Shown here: piece after piece, positions 10,368-19,983 of the stretch | Position numbering within the stretch: position 1 is the stretch's first letter | How the letters are laid out: each line of letters begins with the position of its first letter | Assembly: GCA_000761475.1 (NCBI GenBank) | Contig: JQNW01000004.1 | Span: 248,001-312,000, forward strand | Source: Chromohalobacter israelensis | GTDB taxonomy: Bacteria; Pseudomonadota; Gammaproteobacteria; Pseudomonadales; Halomonadaceae | DNA: 64,000 nucleotides | Direction of reading: 5' to 3' | Program-made: the position numbers and the translations under genes | The notes under the pieces: model-generated | Told to the model about the DNA's origin: nothing | The model's input: only the letters and a program-made list of their open reading frames with translations | The model's database searches: none

Positions 10368-11383
10368 TGCGCATTCGTCCCATTGAGCGCCGTGACATCG
10401 ACGGCCTGCAGAGCCTGGCCTGGCAGACCGGCGTGGGGTTCACGTCGCTGCCCGACAATCGCGACTTCCTGGCCGCCAAGATCGAACACGCGGTGAGCGC
10501 CTTCGAGGAACGCAGCGCCATCGACGACCGGTTGTACTTCTTCGTGCTCGAGGACGACGCCACCGGCGAACTGGCGGGTTGCTGCGCGATCGAGGCGCAG
10601 GTCGGTCGCGAGGTGCCGTTCTACAACTATCGCCTGGGCACGCTGGCGCATTCCTCGGTCCAGCTCGATCTGCACCGCACCATCGATACACTGTTTCTCA
10701 GCTCCGACCATACCGGTGACGCCGAGGTCTGCTCGTTATACCTGCGTCCCGAGTATCGTCGCGATCGCAATGGCGCCTTGCTGTCCAAGGCGCGCTGGCT
10801 GTTCATCGCCGAGTTTCGCGACCGCTTCCCCGACAAGGTGCTGGCCGAGATGCGCGGCCGCTTCGATGAAAACGGCACCAGCGCGTTCTGGCATTGCCTG
10901 GGCAGCCATTTCTTTCCCATGGACTTCAACGAGGCCGACCGTCTCACCGGTCTCGGCCAGAAGAGCTTCATCGGCGAGCTGATGCCCAAGTTCCCGATCT
11001 ACACGCCGTTTCTTTCCGAGGAAGCGCGCGCCTGCATCGGCGCCGTTCACGAGCACACTCGTCCGGCGCTGGAGATGCTCAAGAAGGAAGGGCTGCGCTG
11101 GGAAGGCTATATCGACATCTTCGATGGTGGGCCCACGGTCGAGGCCTACATCGACGATGTGCGCGCCGTGCGCGACTCGGCCCGCTATCCGGTGAAGCTC
11201 GACGATGCCGCCCCGCAGGGCGAGCGTCCCACCTGGCTGGTGGCGACCTCGGGCATGCGCGATTTCCGCGCCGCCTGGATCGGACGCGGGCCGGGGGCGG
11301 ACGGCATGCTCACGTTGACCTCGGACGAGGCTCGGCGGCTCGGGGTCGGCGAGGGCGATACGCTGCGCCTGCTCGAGACCTGA
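10367..11383 (+). CDS. astA: arginine N-succinyltransferase, beta-type subunit
   Basis: 338-residue second subunit (AruG-like). Conserved blocks are stronger than in the upstream paralogue: [79 protein letters not shown] and [14 protein letters not shown]. Its ATG overlaps the previous stop by one base (TGATG), implying coupled translation and a 1:1 heteromer, as in Pseudomonas, in contrast to the single AstA of E. coli. A short intergenic inverted repeat (11402-11407/11414-11419) separates it from astD. Confidence 0.94.
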   Translation: MRIRPIERRDIDGLQSLAWQTGVGFTSLPDNRDFLAAKIEHAVSAFEERSAIDDRLYFFVLEDDATGELAGCCAIEAQVGREVPFYNYRLGTLAHSSVQLDLHRTIDTLFLSSDHTGDAEVCSLYLRPEYRRDRNGALLSKARWLFIAEFRDRFPDKVLAEMRGRFDENGTSAFWHCLGSHFFPMDFNEADRLTGLGQKSFIGELMPKFPIYTPFLSEEARACIGAVHEHTRPALEMLKKEGLRWEGYIDIFDGGPTVEAYIDDVRAVRDSARYPVKLDDAAPQGERPTWLVATSGMRDFRAAWIGRGPGADGMLTLTSDEARRLGVGEGDTLRLLET

Positions 11384-11439
11384 CGCGGACTCATCCATTA
11401 CGCGCCGGCGTTTCGGCGCATGGTGCCAAGGAGATCATT

Positions 11440-12909
11440 ATGCAAGCCAAGCAGCAATTGCTGATCGACGGAGCCTGGGTCGACGGCGACGCGGCACGCT
11501 TCGCCAAGACCGACCCCGTCTCGGGCGAGACCCTGTGGACGGCGACCGCCGCCAGTGCCGCTCAAGTCGAGCGTGCGGTGGCCGCCGCTCGGCAGGCGTT
11601 TCCCGACTGGGCCCGGCGTTCCTTCGCCGAGCGTCAGGCCGTGGTCGAGCGTTTCCGCGAATGCCTGGAAACCCACCGCGAGCACCTGGCCACTGCCATC
11701 GCGCAGGAAACCGGCAAGCCCTTGTGGGAAGCGCGGACCGAGGTGGGCGCGATGATCGGCAAGGTGGCGATCTCGATCACCGCCTATCATGAACGCACCG
11801 GCGAACGCGCGCGGGATATCGGCGATGCGCGCGCGGTACTGCGCCACCGGCCGCACGGCGTGCTGGCGGTGTACGGCCCCTACAACTTTCCCGGGCATCT
11901 GCCCAACGGGCATATCGTCCCGGCCTTGCTGGCCGGCAATGCGGTGGTCTTCAAGCCCAGCGAGCAGACCCCCATGACCGCCGACTTGACCCTGCAGTGC
12001 TGGCTCGAGGCGGGGCTGCCCGCCGGCGTGATCAACCTGGTGCAGGGCGCGGCCGAGGTCGGTCAGGCGCTGGCCGGCAGCGCCGACATCGATGGCTTGC
12101 TGTTCACCGGCAGCGCCAAGGTCGGCGGCCTTCTGCATCGTCAGTTCGGCGGGCAGGTCGACAAGATCCTGGCCCTGGAGCTGGGCGGCAACAACCCGCT
12201 GGTGGTCAAGGACGTGCCGGACCGGGAAGCGGCGGTACTGTCGATCCTGCAGTCGGCCTTTGCCTCGGGCGGTCAGCGCTGCACCTGCGCGCGCCGCCTG
12301 ATCGTGCCGCATGGCGCGGTGGGCGATGACTTGATCGACGCGCTGACGAGCGCCATCGCCGAGCTGCGCGTGGCGGCGCCGTTCAGCGAGCCCGCGCCGT
12401 TCTATGCTGGGCTGACGAGCGTCGAGGCGGCGGATGGGCTGCTGGCCGCCCAGGACGATCTGGTCGCACGCGGCGGTCGGCCGCTGAGTCGCATGCGCCG
12501 TCTGCAGGCGGGCACCAGCCTGTTATCGCCGGGCCTGATCGATGTCACCGGCTGCGACGTCCCCGACGAGGAACATTTCGGGCCTCTGCTCAAGGTGCAT
12601 CGCTACCGGGACTGGGACGAGGCCATCGCCCTGGCCAACGATACCCGATACGGGCTGTCGGCCGGCCTGATCGGCGGCGAGCGGGCCGATTGGGATGACT
12701 TTCTGTTGCGCATCCGCGCCGGCATCGTCAACTGGAATCGCCAGACCACCGGCGCCTCCAGCGACGCCCCGTTCGGCGGCATCGGCGACAGCGGCAACCA
12801 TCGTCCCAGCGCCTACTATGCGGCCGACTACTGCGCCTATCCGGTGGCCTCGATGGAAGCCGAGACCCTCGTGCTGCCCGAGACGCTGCCGCCGGGGGTG
12901 GTGCTATGA
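11440..12909 (+). CDS. astD: succinylglutamate semialdehyde dehydrogenase
   Basis: 489-residue aldehyde dehydrogenase superfamily enzyme that oxidises N-succinylglutamate 5-semialdehyde with NAD+. General base glutamate lies in [11 protein letters not shown] and the catalytic cysteine is C281 in [10 protein letters not shown]; the [13 protein letters not shown] block and C-terminal [17 protein letters not shown] are typical of AstD. AAGGAG (11428-11433) precedes the ATG at 11440; the much longer open frame upstream is antisense-free shadow over astA. Its last four bases overlap the astB start. Confidence 0.95.
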   Translation: MQAKQQLLIDGAWVDGDAARFAKTDPVSGETLWTATAASAAQVERAVAAARQAFPDWARRSFAERQAVVERFRECLETHREHLATAIAQETGKPLWEARTEVGAMIGKVAISITAYHERTGERARDIGDARAVLRHRPHGVLAVYGPYNFPGHLPNGHIVPALLAGNAVVFKPSEQTPMTADLTLQCWLEAGLPAGVINLVQGAAEVGQALAGSADIDGLLFTGSAKVGGLLHRQFGGQVDKILALELGGNNPLVVKDVPDREAAVLSILQSAFASGGQRCTCARRLIVPHGAVGDDLIDALTSAIAELRVAAPFSEPAPFYAGLTSVEAADGLLAAQDDLVARGGRPLSRMRRLQAGTSLLSPGLIDVTGCDVPDEEHFGPLLKVHRYRDWDEAIALANDTRYGLSAGLIGGERADWDDFLLRIRAGIVNWNRQTTGASSDAPFGGIGDSGNHRPSAYYAADYCAYPVASMEAETLVLPETLPPGVVL

Positions 12910-14249
12910 GCCAGAACGTGCGCGAGGTCAATTTCGATGGCCTGGTGGGGCCCACCCACAACTATGCCGGGCTGGCGCACGGCAATGTCGCCTCGATGCG
13001 CCATGGCGGGCTGACCGCCAATCCGCGCGAGGCGGCCCTGCAAGGGCTGGCCAAGATGAAGTCGTTGATGGAGGCAGGGTTCGCGCAGGGCGTGCTGCCG
13101 CCCCAGCAGCGCCCCGATCTGGGGGCATTGCGCGATCTCGGCTTCACCGGCGACGACGCCGGTGTGCTCGCCCAGGCGGCACGCCAGGCACCGCAACTGC
13201 TGCGCGCGGTATGTTCGGCCTCGTCGATGTGGACGGCGAATGCTGCCACCGTCACGCCCAGCCTGGATGCGCCGGACGGGCGCGTCCACTTCACCGCCGC
13301 GAATCTGCAGTCGAGCTTTCACCGCTATCTCGAGCCGCGTACCACGGCGCGGGTGCTGGCGGCGATGTTCCACGACCCGGCGCATTTCGCGCATCATCCG
13401 GTGCTGCCGGCCACGCCGACGTTCTCCGACGAGGGGGCCGCCAACCACACCCGCTTGTGCGGCGATCACGACGAACCGGGCGTGCACCTCTACGTATACG
13501 GACGCCAGGCCTTCGGTGGCGAGCACGGGCCCAAGCGGTATCCGGCCCGCCAGACGCTGGAGGCCAGCCAGGCGATCGCCCGGCAGCATGGCCTGGACGA
13601 CACCCGCACGGTCTTCGCCCAGCAGCATCCCGATGCCATCGATGCCGGCGTTTTCCACAACGATGTCATCGCCGTCGGCAACGGCCCGGTGCTGCTCTAT
13701 CACGAGATGGCGTTCCGCGACGAGACGGCCACGCTGGAGGCGCTGCGCGCCCGCATGTCGACGCCGTTGATTCCGGTGCGGGTGCCGAGCGAGGCGGTCA
13801 GCCTGGAGGATGCGGTAGCGACCTATCTCTTCAACTCGCAGTTGCTCTCCAACCCTGACGGCAGCATGACGCTGGTCGTGCCCGGCGAGTGCCAGGAAAA
13901 CGAGACTGTCTGGCGCACGATCCAGGACCTGTTGCTGGGGGGGAACAACCCGATCGGCGAGGTGCTGGTCAAGGACGTCAAGCAGAGCATGCGCAACGGC
14001 GGGGGGCCGGCGTGCCTGCGCCTGCGGGTGGCGCTGGCGGCACGCGAGCGCCAGGCGCTGACCGGTCGTGTACTGCTCGACGAGGCATTGCACGACGACC
14101 TGGCGGCGTGGGTCGAGCGGCATTACCGCGATCGGCTGGCGCCTGAGGATCTCGCCGATCCGCTGCTTGTCCGGGAATCGCTCACCGCTCTCGACGAGTT
14201 GACGCAACTGCTGGGCATCGGCGCGGTGTATCCGTTTCAGTTGAACTGA
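12906..14249 (+). CDS. astB: N-succinylarginine dihydrolase
   Basis: 447-residue guanidino-hydrolase that converts succinylarginine to succinylornithine, CO2 and two ammonia. The N-terminal block [16 protein letters not shown], the [12 protein letters not shown] segment, the catalytic histidine region [10 protein letters not shown] and the C-terminal cysteine/histidine region [12 protein letters not shown] mark the family. ATGA overlap with astD couples translation. It closes the operon here; the desuccinylase gene astE that normally follows is 21 kb downstream on the other strand. Confidence 0.96.
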   Translation: MSQNVREVNFDGLVGPTHNYAGLAHGNVASMRHGGLTANPREAALQGLAKMKSLMEAGFAQGVLPPQQRPDLGALRDLGFTGDDAGVLAQAARQAPQLLRAVCSASSMWTANAATVTPSLDAPDGRVHFTAANLQSSFHRYLEPRTTARVLAAMFHDPAHFAHHPVLPATPTFSDEGAANHTRLCGDHDEPGVHLYVYGRQAFGGEHGPKRYPARQTLEASQAIARQHGLDDTRTVFAQQHPDAIDAGVFHNDVIAVGNGPVLLYHEMAFRDETATLEALRARMSTPLIPVRVPSEAVSLEDAVATYLFNSQLLSNPDGSMTLVVPGECQENETVWRTIQDLLLGGNNPIGEVLVKDVKQSMRNGGGPACLRLRVALAARERQALTGRVLLDEALHDDLAAWVERHYRDRLAPEDLADPLLVRESLTALDELTQLLGIGAVYPFQLN

Positions 14250-14308
14250 GGCTGGGCGGGCGACGCCGACACGGGGCGAGCCCGCTGCCAGCGAGCAGGA
14301 GCATGTGC

Positions 14309-14794
14309 GTGATCGAGAATATCGCTATCGTCAGGCTGCAGGCCGACTCGCCCCACGCCAGGACCGTGGCGGGCTGGACCCATGACGCCTGGGGGCATCT
14401 GCACCCTGATACCTCGGCGGCGGAGTATCGTCGGGCATTCTATGCGCAGTGCGGCGAGGGTGGCGTGCCCTCGGTGTTCGTGGCGATGCACGGGGCGTCG
14501 CCGGTGGGCACGGCAAGCCTGGTCGCCGACGACATGAGCATTCGCCGCGAGCTGACGCCCTGGCTGGCATCGGTCTTCGTGCTGCCCGAATGGCGCGGCC
14601 ACGGTATCGCATCGCGCCTGGTGCAGCGGGTCGAGGCGGAAGCGCTGGCCCATGGCATCCACCACTTCCATCTCTACACGCCCGATCAGCAGGCGCTGTA
14701 TCGCCGGCTGGGATGGGAGGACCGCGAGGAGCTGACCTATCGCGGCGAGTCTGTGACCGTCATGAGCCGGCGGCTCAGCCCTCGCGCACCGTGA
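14309..14794 (+). CDS. GNAT family N-acetyltransferase
   Basis: About 161 residues with the GNAT core: LASVFVLPEWRGHGIASRLVQRVEAEAL is the beta4-alpha3 acetyl-CoA site and HLYTPDQQALYRRLGWEDREE the C-terminal strand. Acceptor unknown. The ATG at 14303 has the AGGAG (14297-14301) only one base away, whereas the GTG at 14309 is 7 nt from it, so the GTG is preferred; the difference is two residues. It follows astB at 60 bp and may be cotranscribed. Its 3' end overlaps the convergent MFS gene by about 20 bp. Confidence 0.82.
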   Translation: MIENIAIVRLQADSPHARTVAGWTHDAWGHLHPDTSAAEYRRAFYAQCGEGGVPSVFVAMHGASPVGTASLVADDMSIRRELTPWLASVFVLPEWRGHGIASRLVQRVEAEALAHGIHHFHLYTPDQQALYRRLGWEDREELTYRGESVTVMSRRLSPRAP

Positions 14795-15971
14795 CCAGTT
14801 TGGGCCGTCCGATCATCAACCCGGCGACGGTCTGCACGCTGAGCAGTCCCATCAGCAGCCACAACGACAGCCGCCAGTCGCCGGTGATGCCGTGCAGGGC
14901 GCCGAACACCAGCGGCCCGCCGGCGGCCATGAGGTAGCCCAGGCTCTGGGCCATGCCGGAGAGCATCGCGGCATGGTCGGCACGTCGAGTGCGCATCACG
15001 ATCATGGTCAGGGCGAAGCTGAAACAGCCGCCCTGGCCGGCGCCGAGCAGGATCGCCCACAGCGTGGGGGACGCCGTGGGTGCCAGCCACAAGCCTGCCA
15101 GCCCCAGCGCGATCAACAGGCAAAGCCCCAGCACCAGCAGGCTATGGTGATGCAGGCGCGCGGCGAGGCGCGCGATCACGTAGCTGGCGGGAATGCTGGT
15201 CAGGTTGATGATCGACAGCATTCCGCCCGCGGCGGCGCTGGGGACACCGGCGGCGGAGGCCACGGCGGGGACCCAGGTCTGCAGGGTATAGAAGCCCAGC
15301 GACTGCATGCCCATGAACAGCGTCAGGGTCCAGGCGGTGCGGCTCTTGAACAGCCGCGTGATCCGCGTGGATTGCCCTTCGTCGGCGCGCCGGGGACGGC
15401 GCCAGGCCAGCCAGATCCAGAGTGCCGCGGTGACCAGGCCGACCCCTGCCCACATCAGTATGGGCACCGACCAGTGACCGCTGAGGTTCATCAGGGGCAC
15501 GGCCGTGCCGGCCCCGAGGGTGGCGCCGATCCCCATCACCACCGTATAGAGCCCCATCGTCTGACCGATGCGCTCGGGCCGGTCGCGCTTGACCAGGCTG
15601 GGCATGAAGACGTTGCCGAAGGCGATCCCCAGCCCCGCGAACAGCGTGCCGACGAGCATCACCGGCAGGTTTTCGATCCCGCGCAGCAGCCCGCCCAGCG
15701 TAATGGCGGCCAGTGCCAGGGCGATGGCGCGATCCAGCCCTATCCGCGCGGCGACGCCGGGAGCCAAGGGGGACAGCACGCCGAAGCACAGGATCATGCC
15801 GGTGGTGAACAGGCTGGCGACGCCGGCGCCGATGGCCAGCGTCTGCATGATCGATTCCAGTACCGGTCCCACCACCACGATGGGCGCACGCAGATTGATC
15901 GCCGCCAGGGCGAACGCCAGCAGCCACAGCGTCGCCGGCAGGGGGGCCTGAGAGGTTTGACGATCGGTCAT
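14775..15971 (-). CDS. MFS transporter, CynX/NimT family
   Basis: 398 residues with about twelve hydrophobic segments. The N-terminus (LAFALAAINLRAPIVVVGPVL) and the loop LVKRDRPERIGQTMGLY, plus the C-terminal ADHAAMLSGMAQSLGYLMAAGGPLVFG, are typical of the CynX/NimT group (cyanate, 2-nitroimidazole and related small-molecule transport). Substrate unknown. The ATG at 15971 is preferred to a TTG two codons upstream. Single gene; overlaps the end of the convergent acetyltransferase. Confidence 0.9.
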   Translation of the reverse strand: MTDRQTSQAPLPATLWLLAFALAAINLRAPIVVVGPVLESIMQTLAIGAGVASLFTTGMILCFGVLSPLAPGVAARIGLDRAIALALAAITLGGLLRGIENLPVMLVGTLFAGLGIAFGNVFMPSLVKRDRPERIGQTMGLYTVVMGIGATLGAGTAVPLMNLSGHWSVPILMWAGVGLVTAALWIWLAWRRPRRADEGQSTRITRLFKSRTAWTLTLFMGMQSLGFYTLQTWVPAVASAAGVPSAAAGGMLSIINLTSIPASYVIARLAARLHHHSLLVLGLCLLIALGLAGLWLAPTASPTLWAILLGAGQGGCFSFALTMIVMRTRRADHAAMLSGMAQSLGYLMAAGGPLVFGALHGITGDWRLSLWLLMGLLSVQTVAGLMIGRPKLVTVREG

Positions 15972-16069
15972 GGGCAAGGGCTTTCTTCGCGAACGAGCGC
16001 GCTATCTTAGCATCTCGTTGAAAAGCTTGCCGTGCCTTGAAGGCTGAAACGCCCGGCAGGACCGGGGAG

Positions 16070-16101
16070 CTACATTGTAGCCGGCGCCATGGAGCGCCGG
16101 C
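16070..16101. terminator. palindrome downstream of mdaB
   Basis: Two adjoining palindromes: CTACATTGTAG (16070-16080) and an 8-bp stem 16080-16087/16094-16101 with a 6-base loop. They lie between the mdaB stop and the next gene start on the minus strand. No T run, so termination is only likely. Confidence 0.4.
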
Positions 16102-16124
16102 CGGGGGCGAGTCGTCGTCGGCGT

Positions 16125-16709
16125 TCAGGCGTTGGCAAAGTGCTCGCGCAGGTGGGCGCGATAGGCATCGACATGTCCGTCGATGTCGGGGGCCTTGATG
16201 ACATCGTTGGCGATGAAGGTCGGCATGGCCGCCAGGCCCACGAATTCCTGGGATTTATGGAAGGGGAAGTACACCCCGTCGACGCCCTGGCCCTCGAAGA
16301 AGTTGCCGGGCTCGTCGAATGCCTCGAGTGGCGCGTTCCAGGTCAGCGAGAGCATGTAACGCCGCCCCTGCAGCAGGCCGCCGCTGCCGTACTGACGGCT
16401 GGGGTCCTTGCGCGAGCGCCCGTCGCTGGCATAAAGCGATCCGTGGCCGGCGGTGAAGACTTCGTCGATATAGCGCTTGACCGTCCAGGGAGCGCCCATC
16501 CACCAGCCGGGCATCTGGTAGACGATGACGTCGGCCCACAGGAATTTCTCGACTTCGGTATCGGTGTCGTAGCCGTCATCGATGCGGGTCTCGCGGATCT
16601 CGTGGCCGAGTTCGGCGAGTTCGCCGCGTGCCACGTCGTGCAGGGTGTCGTTGTAGCGGCCGCCGGAATGCGCGAAGGCCTTGGCGCCGTTGATCAATAG
16701 AATCTTCAT
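16125..16709 (-). CDS. mdaB: NAD(P)H-dependent quinone reductase, modulator of drug activity B
   Basis: 194-residue flavodoxin-fold FAD quinone reductase. It opens with KILLINGAKAFAHSGGRYN, the FAD-binding start of MdaB, and has the WADVIVYQMPGWWMGAPWTVKRYIDEV segment and YGSGGLLQGRRYMLSLTWNAP typical of the group. It would do two-electron quinone reduction, an antioxidant role. The ATG at 16709 begins the conserved part. The LysR gene just upstream on the same strand is its probable regulator. Confidence 0.93.
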   Translation of the reverse strand: MKILLINGAKAFAHSGGRYNDTLHDVARGELAELGHEIRETRIDDGYDTDTEVEKFLWADVIVYQMPGWWMGAPWTVKRYIDEVFTAGHGSLYASDGRSRKDPSRQYGSGGLLQGRRYMLSLTWNAPLEAFDEPGNFFEGQGVDGVYFPFHKSQEFVGLAAMPTFIANDVIKAPDIDGHVDAYRAHLREHFANA

Positions 16710-16884
16710 GAAGGGTTCGACTCGGTGTGAACGTGATTTCAAAGGTGGGGCAGTCTGCCGAGTCGCTGCCTTGCGATAAAGTGGTGTAATTGCAAAACAT
16801 TCTTGCAGGATGTGCAAAAAAAGGCGGTGCTGTCGGGTATGGCGCCGCGGACATCGCGTCGGGTCAGAGCGTCGACTGATCAGC

Positions 16885-17760
16885 CTAGAGCGTCAGCCGA
16901 CCGGCGAGGAAATCGAGAAAGGCCGCGATACGTCCTTCGAGGGCAGTATTGCGGTAATAGACGGCTTGAATCGGTTCGTAGCGCTCGAGCATCGCATCCT
17001 CGAGCACGAACGACAGGCGTCCGGCCTGACAGGCGTCGCGGGTCAGGAAGTCCGCCAGGCAGGCAATGCCCAGCCCGGCCTCGGCCATGCGCAGCAGGGC
17101 TTCGCCGCTACTCGACGCGAGCGTGGGCGTGACGCTGCAGCCGCCGCGCAGGGGCCAGCGATTGAGTTGCGGCAGGTGCGTGAAGCCGAGCAGTACATGG
17201 GCCGATAGCGCTTCGGCAGTTGCTGGCGTGCCGTGGCGGGCGAGGTAGTCGGGGCTGGCCACCAGTCGGCGTCGGCTGTGTCCCAGCGGACGGGCATGCA
17301 GCGATGAATCCTCCAGACGACCGATCCGAATGGCGATGTCGGTACGCTGTTCGATCAGATCGATGTTGGTTTCATGGGTCGTCAGTTCCAGACGTACCTT
17401 GGGGTAGGCGGCATGGAACGCGGCCAGATGCGGCACGATCTGATGCAGCAGAAACGGCGTGGCGGCGTCCACGCGCAGGCGACCGGCCGGCTCGCGCCGG
17501 CGTACCGTGAGGGCTTCCTCGGCGGCTTCCAGCGTGTCGAGTGCCTGGCGCGCCTGGGCGATGAACGACGCCCCTTCCTCGGTGACGTCCAGTCGTCGCG
17601 TGGTGCGCTGCACGAGCGTGGTGTCGAGCTGCCGCTCCAGGCGCGACACGGCACGGGAGAGCCGTGCCGTGCTGGTACCCAGGCGCTCGGCGGCGGCGGT
17701 GAAGCCGCCGGCATCGACCACGGCCAGCAACAGTGCCAGATCGTCCCAGCGACTTTTCAT
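16885..17760 (-). CDS. LysR family transcriptional regulator
   Basis: 291 residues: N-terminal winged helix-turn-helix at about 1-60 (LALLLAVVDAGGFTAAAERLGTS then SRLERQLDTTLVQRTTRRL), and a periplasmic-binding-like effector domain. It belongs to the large LTTR group often set next to oxidoreductases. It is transcribed in the same direction as mdaB, 175 bp upstream of it, so regulation of mdaB is suggested by position only. Effector unknown. Confidence 0.92.
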   Translation of the reverse strand: MKSRWDDLALLLAVVDAGGFTAAAERLGTSTARLSRAVSRLERQLDTTLVQRTTRRLDVTEEGASFIAQARQALDTLEAAEEALTVRRREPAGRLRVDAATPFLLHQIVPHLAAFHAAYPKVRLELTTHETNIDLIEQRTDIAIRIGRLEDSSLHARPLGHSRRRLVASPDYLARHGTPATAEALSAHVLLGFTHLPQLNRWPLRGGCSVTPTLASSSGEALLRMAEAGLGIACLADFLTRDACQAGRLSFVLEDAMLERYEPIQAVYYRNTALEGRIAAFLDFLAGRLTL

Positions 17761-17814
17761 GTCACCTCGCGATACACGGGGGAGACGAGAACGCTCATCC
17801 GATGGCGCCGCGCG

Positions 17815-18162
17815 TTATAGCCTGGGCGCGTCGAAATCGACCGGTTCATCGGTGTACACGCAGACGTTGGCGTCCTCGACATCGCCATCCTCGGCTTCGA
17901 CCTGCTCGGCGAAGAACGCCTGGATCTCGCGGCGTTGGCAATGCGCTTCGAAGGAGGCACGGTCAGCCCAGATCTCATGAAAGACGATGGGGTAGCTGCT
18001 GCCATCGGCGAACGGGTTGTCGATTTTCCGGGTCACGGTGTACTGGATGCAGGCATCCTCGCGGTGGGCATTGGGTTCGAGGGCCTGCAGTGCCTTGAAG
18101 ACGGCCTCTTCCTTGCCGGGCTTGGGCTTGAACTGGGCGATGCAGTAGACCTTGCTGGACAT
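17815..18162 (-). CDS. antibiotic biosynthesis monooxygenase (ABM) domain protein
   Basis: 115 residues with one dimeric alpha-beta barrel: KVYCIAQFKPKPGKEEAVFKAL, then SYPIVFHEIWADRASFEAHCQRREIQAFFAE. ABM proteins act as cofactor-free quinol-type monooxygenases or have scavenging roles. It is set just upstream of the LysR-mdaB pair on the same strand, and YgiN (ABM quinol monooxygenase) with MdaB forms a quinone redox couple in E. coli, so a similar partnership is plausible. GAGGT stands before the ATG at 18162; the longer frame upstream is not supported. Confidence 0.82.
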   Translation of the reverse strand: MSSKVYCIAQFKPKPGKEEAVFKALQALEPNAHREDACIQYTVTRKIDNPFADGSSYPIVFHEIWADRASFEAHCQRREIQAFFAEQVEAEDGDVEDANVCVYTDEPVDFDAPRL

Positions 18163-18302
18163 GGCGAACCTCGTCTCGTAGCTATGAAGGAAAGCGCAGA
18201 CGATACCACTTCGCGGTGCGTGGCCGGTAGCGGCGACACCGGGAACGATTCGCCCAAAGGCGTATTGAGCGTCGTGGCACGATCGCTTATCAAGATCCCA
18301 TG

Positions 18303-18320
18303 GCGGCGCTATCGCGCCGC
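18303..18320. repeat. inverted repeat upstream of the 34-residue gene
   Basis: Perfect 7-bp stem 18303-18309/18314-18320 with loop TATC, in the leader between the divergent ABM gene and the small membrane-protein gene. It may be an operator or a leader hairpin. Confidence 0.4.
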
Positions 18321-18359
18321 ACGAGGTGTTGCCACTTTTCCGCACGCGAGGTCATCGTC

Positions 18360-18464
18360 ATGCGCGTCATGAAACCCGATACACTGCGTCACGCGCTCAT
18401 CGTTGCCCTGATGGGGTCCATCACCCTGGTGGGCTCGGCGTTGAGCTATCAACTGCTGATGTGA
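18360..18464 (+). CDS. 34-residue putative single-pass membrane microprotein
   Basis: ATG at 18360, stop TGA at 18462-18464. A GAGGT Shine-Dalgarno element (18348-18352) stands 7 nt before the ATG. The product has a short basic head (MRVMKPDTLRHA) and then one hydrophobic segment of about 20 residues with a G-S-x6-G-S spacing, ending LSYQLLM. No family is recognised. It lies 75 bp before the next membrane-protein gene on the same strand. Support is the ribosome-binding site, the clean hydrophobic profile and the absence of a competing frame; expression is unproven. Confidence 0.55.
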   Translation: MRVMKPDTLRHALIVALMGSITLVGSALSYQLLM

Positions 18465-18538
18465 CGATGGGCGGCGCCGGGCTGGCGTCGGTCGAGACGA
18501 GCGGTTAGGGTCTTGGCATCGTTCCCGGAGCCCGTGTC

Positions 18539-19372
18539 ATGTCCTTGTCCCTTCAGGTAGCGCGTCATCGCTGGGCGGTGGCGTTGCTGCTGCTCCTGTC
18601 GGCCCTGTCATGGCTGAGCGTCACCCATGAGGTCGCGCTCGCCACGCTGGATGCGTCGCTGGCCACGGCATTCAAGAGTTTCGCGCTGGCCAAGGCGCTC
18701 AATGCGGCGATCTCGGTGATGCAGAGCGCCACGGCCGATGCCATGGTCGTGCAGGTGCAGTTCGGCCAGGCCCTGGACCCGGCCAACGATCTCGTCGAGC
18801 GTTTTTCGTGGATCATGTTCGCGTCCACGGCCTCGCTGGCCATGCAAAAGGTCTTGATCCAGGTGGCCGGCCACGCACTGATCAAGGCATTGTTCTCGCT
18901 GAGTTGCCTCGCCTTGGCGTTGACCTTGCTGTGGCCGGCGTCGCGCTGGCGGGAGTGGGCGCGACGTGCGTTCTGGCTGATGGCGTTTCTGCGCTTCGCG
19001 GTCCTCGCCGCGGCCCTGGCGAGCGCCTGGACGGGGGATGCGCTGATCGGCGAGCAGCGCGACGGACTCTACGCGTCCCTGGATCGTGATCGCGCGGTGT
19101 TCCAGGACGTCGCCGAGACGCAGGCCGGCGCGCGTGACGATGAGGGGCTATGGCAACGCTTCAAGGACAAGTGGGACAGCGCAGTGGGGCATCCGGTGCG
19201 CGACCTGCTGGCACGCCTCGATAGCATGACCGAAAACGTGGTGACGTTATCGGCGGTGTTCATCGTGCAAACGGTAGTGTTTCCCCTCGGTTTTCTCTAT
19301 TTGAGCTGGCGGCTGCTCGGCATGTTGACGACGCCGGTGGCGGGGCGCCGGCCCATCCCGCGTGATGCCTGA
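18539..19372 (+). CDS. hypothetical multi-pass membrane protein
   Basis: 277 residues. A hydrophobic N-terminal segment (about 12-28), two segments around 100-140, one near 150-165 and one near 240-262 (VVTLSAVFIVQTVVFPLGFLYLSW). Between 170 and 235 lies a charged stretch with a conserved-looking FKDKWDSAVGHPVRDLL. No family I can name. The upstream 34-residue membrane protein is on the same strand with a 74-bp gap. A strong hairpin terminator follows. Confidence 0.7.
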   Translation: MSLSLQVARHRWAVALLLLLSALSWLSVTHEVALATLDASLATAFKSFALAKALNAAISVMQSATADAMVVQVQFGQALDPANDLVERFSWIMFASTASLAMQKVLIQVAGHALIKALFSLSCLALALTLLWPASRWREWARRAFWLMAFLRFAVLAAALASAWTGDALIGEQRDGLYASLDRDRAVFQDVAETQAGARDDEGLWQRFKDKWDSAVGHPVRDLLARLDSMTENVVTLSAVFIVQTVVFPLGFLYLSWRLLGMLTTPVAGRRPIPRDA

Positions 19373-19382
19373 AGGACCGGAT

Positions 19383-19411
19383 GCCCCATGCGGGCTCGTG
19401 CCGCATGGGGC
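19383..19411. terminator. bidirectional terminator
   Basis: Perfect 11-bp stem (19383-19393 with 19401-19411) and 7-base loop between two convergent genes. Confidence 0.75.
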
Positions 19412-19425
19412 GCATCGGCGCGCAG

Positions 19426-19980
19426 CTAGAAAGACGACCCCGGCTGACGCAGGAACGCCTGCTCCTCTTCCGTCGACTCCCGGCCCAGAATCGCGTTGCG
19501 GTGCGGATAACGGCCGAATCGCTCGATGATCGCCCAGTGGCGCCGCTCGAAGTGCAGGTTGCGCTCCAGCCCCGGCTGATCGAAAAGCCGCAGGGCTTCC
19601 TGGTGAATCAGGGGCGACTCGCTGTGCATGTACGGCATGTAGACGAACGCTCGCTGTTCCGGCGGCAGTTCCTGGTCGCCCCCTCGAGCGACCAGATGCT
19701 GGGCGAGGCTCAGCGCCAGCGGGTCCTGAGCGAAGGCCGAAGCCTGGTCCCGGTAGATATTGCGCGAGAACTGATCCAGCAGCAGGATTTCCGCCAGGGC
19801 GCCGCGACTGCTTTGCCGCCAGGCATAAAGCTCGCAGCGACACGCCGCATCGTGGAGCGCCCCGAAACGCTCGGTGAGCGCCTGATCGAACGAGGTGCTC
19901 TTGCTGAACCACTGCTTGGGCCCCGCTTCTTCGAACCAGAAATCCAGTACCTGCCGGGCGTCTTCGTGCTGTTGCGTCAT
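19426..19980 (-). CDS. DUF924 family protein
   Basis: 184 residues matching the DUF924 layout: VLDFWFEEAGPKQWFSKSTSFDQAL at the start, then LLLDQFSRNIYRD, FVYMPYMHSES and the C-terminal FERRHWAIIERFGRYPHRNAILGR with the RFGRYPHRN signature. These small helical cytoplasmic proteins have no established function. It starts 3 bp after ogt and forms a likely three-gene unit with alkA-ogt. Confidence 0.9.
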   Translation of the reverse strand: MTQQHEDARQVLDFWFEEAGPKQWFSKSTSFDQALTERFGALHDAACRCELYAWRQSSRGALAEILLLDQFSRNIYRDQASAFAQDPLALSLAQHLVARGGDQELPPEQRAFVYMPYMHSESPLIHQEALRLFDQPGLERNLHFERRHWAIIERFGRYPHRNAILGRESTEEEQAFLRQPGSSF

Positions 19981-19983
19981 GGC

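Noticed and set aside
12837-14207. 456-codon minus-strand frame over astB
   Set aside because: astB is certain by motif and operon position; the antisense product has no domain.
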